NCBI GenBank assembly: GCA_003157715.1
Contig: PMKK01000301.1
Location: 1-7,980 of the forward strand
Direction: 5' to 3'
Source of the DNA: Actinomycetota bacterium
GTDB taxonomy: Bacteria > Actinomycetota > Thermoleophilia > UBA2241
Length of the DNA: 7,980 bases
Positions 5,877-7,980 of this stretch are shown in pieces. The stretch's first letter is position 1. Every line of letters begins with the position of its first letter. The notes below the pieces were generated by a model. The model worked only from the letters and a program-made list of their open reading frames with translations, had not been told where the DNA came from and did not search any database. The translations under genes were made by a program, and so were the position numbers.

Positions 5877-6488
5877 ACGAGCACCACCGACGCGACCTTC
5901 AAAGAACCCCTTGCCGCCTACGTGCGGCGCACCGCCGACATCAACGTCGCCCGCTGCTACCAGTGCGGCAAGTGCTCGGCCGGCTGTCCCATGGGCAGCG
6001 AGATGGCCCTGGCCCCGCACGACATCATGCGCCTCGCCGCGCACAACGACCGCGAGACGCTGTTCGGCAACGACGCGATGTGGCTGTGTCTTACGTGCGA
6101 GACCTGTAGCGCGCGCTGCCCCAACGACGTCGACCCGGCGCGCGTCATCGACGCGCTGCGCGAGCTCGCCGCCGGCGAAGGCGCCGGGCACTCGCCGCAC
6201 AACGTGCGCGCCTTCCACAAGTCGTTTCTCGAGCAGATCCGCATGACGGGCCGCCTGTCCGAGGTAGGCCTGGTGATGCAGTACAAACTGCGCAGCGGCG
6301 CCCTGTTTCAGGACGTCGCCGCGGCGCCGGGCATGCTGACACGCGGCAAGCTGCCGATCGTACCGCCGCACATCAGCGGCGTCGGCGAAGTGCGGGCCAT
6401 CATGGCTGCCTGCGAACGCGAGCGGGTGGCGCGTGCCGCCGCCGGCCAGAGCGGCCCCGACAGCCACGACGGCGAGGGTGCCTCATGA
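5877..6488 (+). CDS. hdrC: Heterodisulfide reductase subunit C-like protein (two [4Fe-4S] clusters)
   Basis: 203 residues if started at ACG 5877. HdrC is the electron-wire subunit that passes electrons from HdrA to HdrB. Two CX2CX2CX3C motifs are complete: Cys27/30/33/37 (CYQCGKCSAGC, then P) and Cys71/74/77/81 (CLTCETCSARC, then P), each for one [4Fe-4S] cluster. The helical segment HNVRAFHKSFLEQI is typical of the family. Between an in-frame stop at 5859 and GTG 5922 there is no ATG, GTG or TTG. Yet the codons from 5877 read (M)STTDATFKEPLAAYV, a usual HdrC N-terminus, and follow a good GAGAGG. Starting at GTG 5922 would leave only 11 residues before the first cluster Cys. The stop overlaps the hdrB start as ATGA, so translation is coupled. 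The family is certain; the start is not. Confidence 0.85.
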   Translation, partial: TSTTDATFKEPLAAYVRRTADINVARCYQCGKCSAGCPMGSEMALAPHDIMRLAAHNDRETLFGNDAMWLCLTCETCSARCPNDVDPARVIDALRELAAGEGAGHSPHNVRAFHKSFLEQIRMTGRLSEVGLVMQYKLRSGALFQDVAAAPGMLTRGKLPIVPPHISGVGEVRAIMAACERERVARAAAGQSGPDSHDGEGAS

Positions 6489-7456
6489 CGCTCGGCTACT
6501 ATCCCGGCTGTTCCATGCACGGCACTTCGCGCGAGTACGACGAGAGTCTGCGCGCGGTGATGGCCACCCTCGGCGTCGAGATGCGCGAGGTCCACGACTG
6601 GAGCTGCTGCGGAGCAAGCTCCGCCCACCTCTCCGACCACCTGCTCGGCGTGGCCATGCCGGCCCGCAACCTGGCGCTCGCCGAAGACCAGGGCATCGAC
6701 GAGCTTCTCGCCCCCTGCGCCGCCTGCTACAACCGGCTTTCGGGCGCCGCCCACGCGGTCGCCGAAGAGCCCGGCATGGCCGAGAAGATCCCCGAGGTCA
6801 TCGGCCGGCCGTTCGCCAACTCCGTGCGCGTGCTGGGCATCATCGAGATGCTGCAGCGTCAGGCGCCGATCATCGCGCGCGTGGCCGAGGCCAGCAAGCC
6901 CAACCAGCTCGAGCATCTGAACATCGCCGCCTACTGGGGCTGCCTGCTGGTGCGCCCGGCCGAGATCACCGGCTTCGACGACGCCGAACAGCCGCGCGGC
7001 ATGGACGACCTGATCAGCGCCTGTGGCGCCAAGCCGGTGTCCTGGAACATGGCCGTCGAGTGCTGCGGCGGAGCGTTCTCAGTGTCGCGCACGAGCTCGG
7101 TGCTGCGCCTGAGCCGGGCGATCATCGAAGACGCCCATCGCTGCGGCGCCGACGCGATCCTCGCGGCCTGCCCCATGTGCCACGGCAATCTCGACCTCAG
7201 GCAGAGCGCCATGAGCCTGCGCGGCCAGCCGCCCATGCCGATCCTCTACATCACCCAGCTCGTCGGTCTGGCCCTGGGCCTGCCCCCCGAGAAGCTCGGT
7301 TTCGCCCGTCATTTCGTCGACACACAGCCGCTCTTCGCGCACCTGGCCCAAGAGGCCGACAAGGCGGCCGTCGTGGCGGCCGAGCGCGAAGCCGCCAAGG
7401 CCGCCAAGACCGCCGCAAAGGCGGGCGCCGTAGCGGCCGGAGAGAGGTCCTCGTGA
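6485..7456 (+). CDS. hdrB: Heterodisulfide reductase subunit B-like protein (two CCG domains)
   Basis: 323 residues. In methanogens HdrB is the catalytic subunit that reduces CoM-S-S-CoB at two noncubane [4Fe-4S] clusters; bacterial homologues act on other or unknown disulfides. Both cysteine sets are complete: Cys9, Cys41-42, Cys78 and Cys81 (CX31CCX35CX2C), then Cys153, Cys193-194, Cys229 and Cys232 (CX39CCX34CX2C). YPGCSMHGTSREYDES, WSCCGAS and ECCGGAFSVSR are classic. All ten ligands being present argues for an active enzyme rather than a degenerate CCG protein. After about residue 287 the protein carries a tail of about 30 residues very rich in Ala, Lys and Glu, probably helical and outside the usual core. 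The start ATG overlaps the hdrC stop, and the end overlaps the hdrA start (GTGA). Confidence 0.93.
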   Translation: MTLGYYPGCSMHGTSREYDESLRAVMATLGVEMREVHDWSCCGASSAHLSDHLLGVAMPARNLALAEDQGIDELLAPCAACYNRLSGAAHAVAEEPGMAEKIPEVIGRPFANSVRVLGIIEMLQRQAPIIARVAEASKPNQLEHLNIAAYWGCLLVRPAEITGFDDAEQPRGMDDLISACGAKPVSWNMAVECCGGAFSVSRTSSVLRLSRAIIEDAHRCGADAILAACPMCHGNLDLRQSAMSLRGQPPMPILYITQLVGLALGLPPEKLGFARHFVDTQPLFAHLAQEADKAAVVAAEREAAKAAKTAAKAGAVAAGERSS

Positions 7457-7980
7457 GCCGCATAGGCGTCTTTGTCTGTCACTGCGGCGAGAACATCGGC
7501 CGCACCGTCGACTGCGGCGCGGTCGCCGACGCTCTCCGCGAGCACCCCGGCGTCGCGCACGCCGAAGACTACAAGTACATGTGTTCCGACCCCGGTCAGC
7601 AGCTCATCAAGAAGGCCATCACCGACAACGAGCTGACCGGCGTGGTCGTCTGCGCCTGTTCGCCGCACATGCACGAAAAGACCTTCCGCAGGGCCGCCCA
7701 GCAAGCCGGGCTCAATCCCTTCCTGGTCGAGATGGCCAACATCCGCGAGCACTGCTCCTGGATCCACGACGACCGCGAGGCGGCCACCGCCAAAGCCATC
7801 GACATCGCCCGCACCATCGTCGAGAAGGTCAAGCACAACAAGCCGCTCGAGACGATCCACATACCCGTCACCAAGCGCGCCCTCGTGATCGGCGGCGGCA
7901 TCGCCGGCATACAGGCGGCGCTCGACATCGCCGACGGCGGCCACGACGTCGTGCTGATCGAAAAGGACGCCTCGATCGGC
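7453..7980 (+). CDS. hdrA: Heterodisulfide reductase subunit A-like flavoprotein, 3' partial
   Basis: The first 176 residues are present and the frame is open at the right window edge. HdrA is the FAD-containing subunit where electrons enter, and where bifurcation occurs in methanogen complexes. The N-terminal Fe-S domain is clear: VFVCHCGENIGRTVDC (Cys9, 11, 21), YMCSDPGQ (Cys44), VVVCACSPHMHEKTFR (Cys67, 69) and NIREHCSWIH (Cys101). The FAD dinucleotide-binding loop GGGIAGIQAALDIA is at 147-160, followed by VVLIEK (166-171). GTG 7453 is chosen because GAGAGG lies 5 nt upstream, it overlaps the hdrB stop as GTGA, and the family N-terminus begins here. The thioredoxin-reductase-like remainder and the ferredoxin inserts lie beyond the window. 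Confidence 0.92.
   Translation, partial: MSRIGVFVCHCGENIGRTVDCGAVADALREHPGVAHAEDYKYMCSDPGQQLIKKAITDNELTGVVVCACSPHMHEKTFRRAAQQAGLNPFLVEMANIREHCSWIHDDREAATAKAIDIARTIVEKVKHNKPLETIHIPVTKRALVIGGGIAGIQAALDIADGGHDVVLIEKDASIG

Noticed and set aside
5738..6109. Plus-strand frame starting in the hdr promoter (MHMLLLFGGG)
   Set aside because: Its start lies upstream of the -35 element, it reads through hdrC out of frame, and it becomes His/Arg-rich shadow sequence.
7309..7944. 211-residue minus-strand frame opposite hdrB/hdrA
   Set aside because: It is antisense to the clear HdrA N-terminus with its Cys motifs and FAD loop, and shows no family signature.

Overview
The window is about 70% GC and gene-dense, with no RNA gene, transposon, CRISPR array or phage gene that I can see. 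GTG starts, strong G/C third-position bias, a candidate leaderless promoter and a secreted PKD-type protein family I associate with Actinomycetota point to an actinobacterial lineage. A soluble heterodisulfide-reductase operon suggests an anaerobic or facultative one, for example a Coriobacteriia- or Thermoleophilia-related lineage. This placement is inference from gene content, not a search result.

Left part (1-1133, + strand): the 3' portion of a small cupin protein, then a GNAT acetyltransferase. Between them lies an array of seven 8-bp tandem repeats whose last unit supplies the GTG start of the acetyltransferase. The acetyltransferase converges on a minus-strand gene (1130-2782) encoding a membrane-anchored or secreted protein of unknown function with two C-terminal PKD-like domains; the two stop codons overlap. 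A perfect 34-bp palindrome lies in the N-terminal coding region of the minus-strand gene.

Middle part (2783-5661): a roughly 200-bp divergent region, then a 12-TM MFS transporter (2987-4306, probably a leaderless transcript) and a lipoprotein with a TolB/PD40-like beta-propeller (4384-5661). These look like envelope and transport genes of unknown substrate. Nothing in the sequence links them to the Hdr genes.

Right part (5662-7980): a good sigma70-type promoter (5747-5775), a structured leader of about 95 nt, then a tightly overlapping operon hdrC-hdrB-hdrA. The hdrA gene is cut by the window edge. HdrC carries two [4Fe-4S] motifs, HdrB has both complete CCG motifs for noncubane clusters, and HdrA starts with its N-terminal Fe-S domain and an FAD-binding motif. 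Together they would form a cytoplasmic HdrABC-type complex handling disulfide/thiol or low-potential electron transfer, possibly by flavin-based electron bifurcation. Its electron-input partner is not visible here. The most unusual points are the apparent ACG start codon of hdrC, the start/stop-overlapping 8-bp repeat array, and the perfect palindrome.
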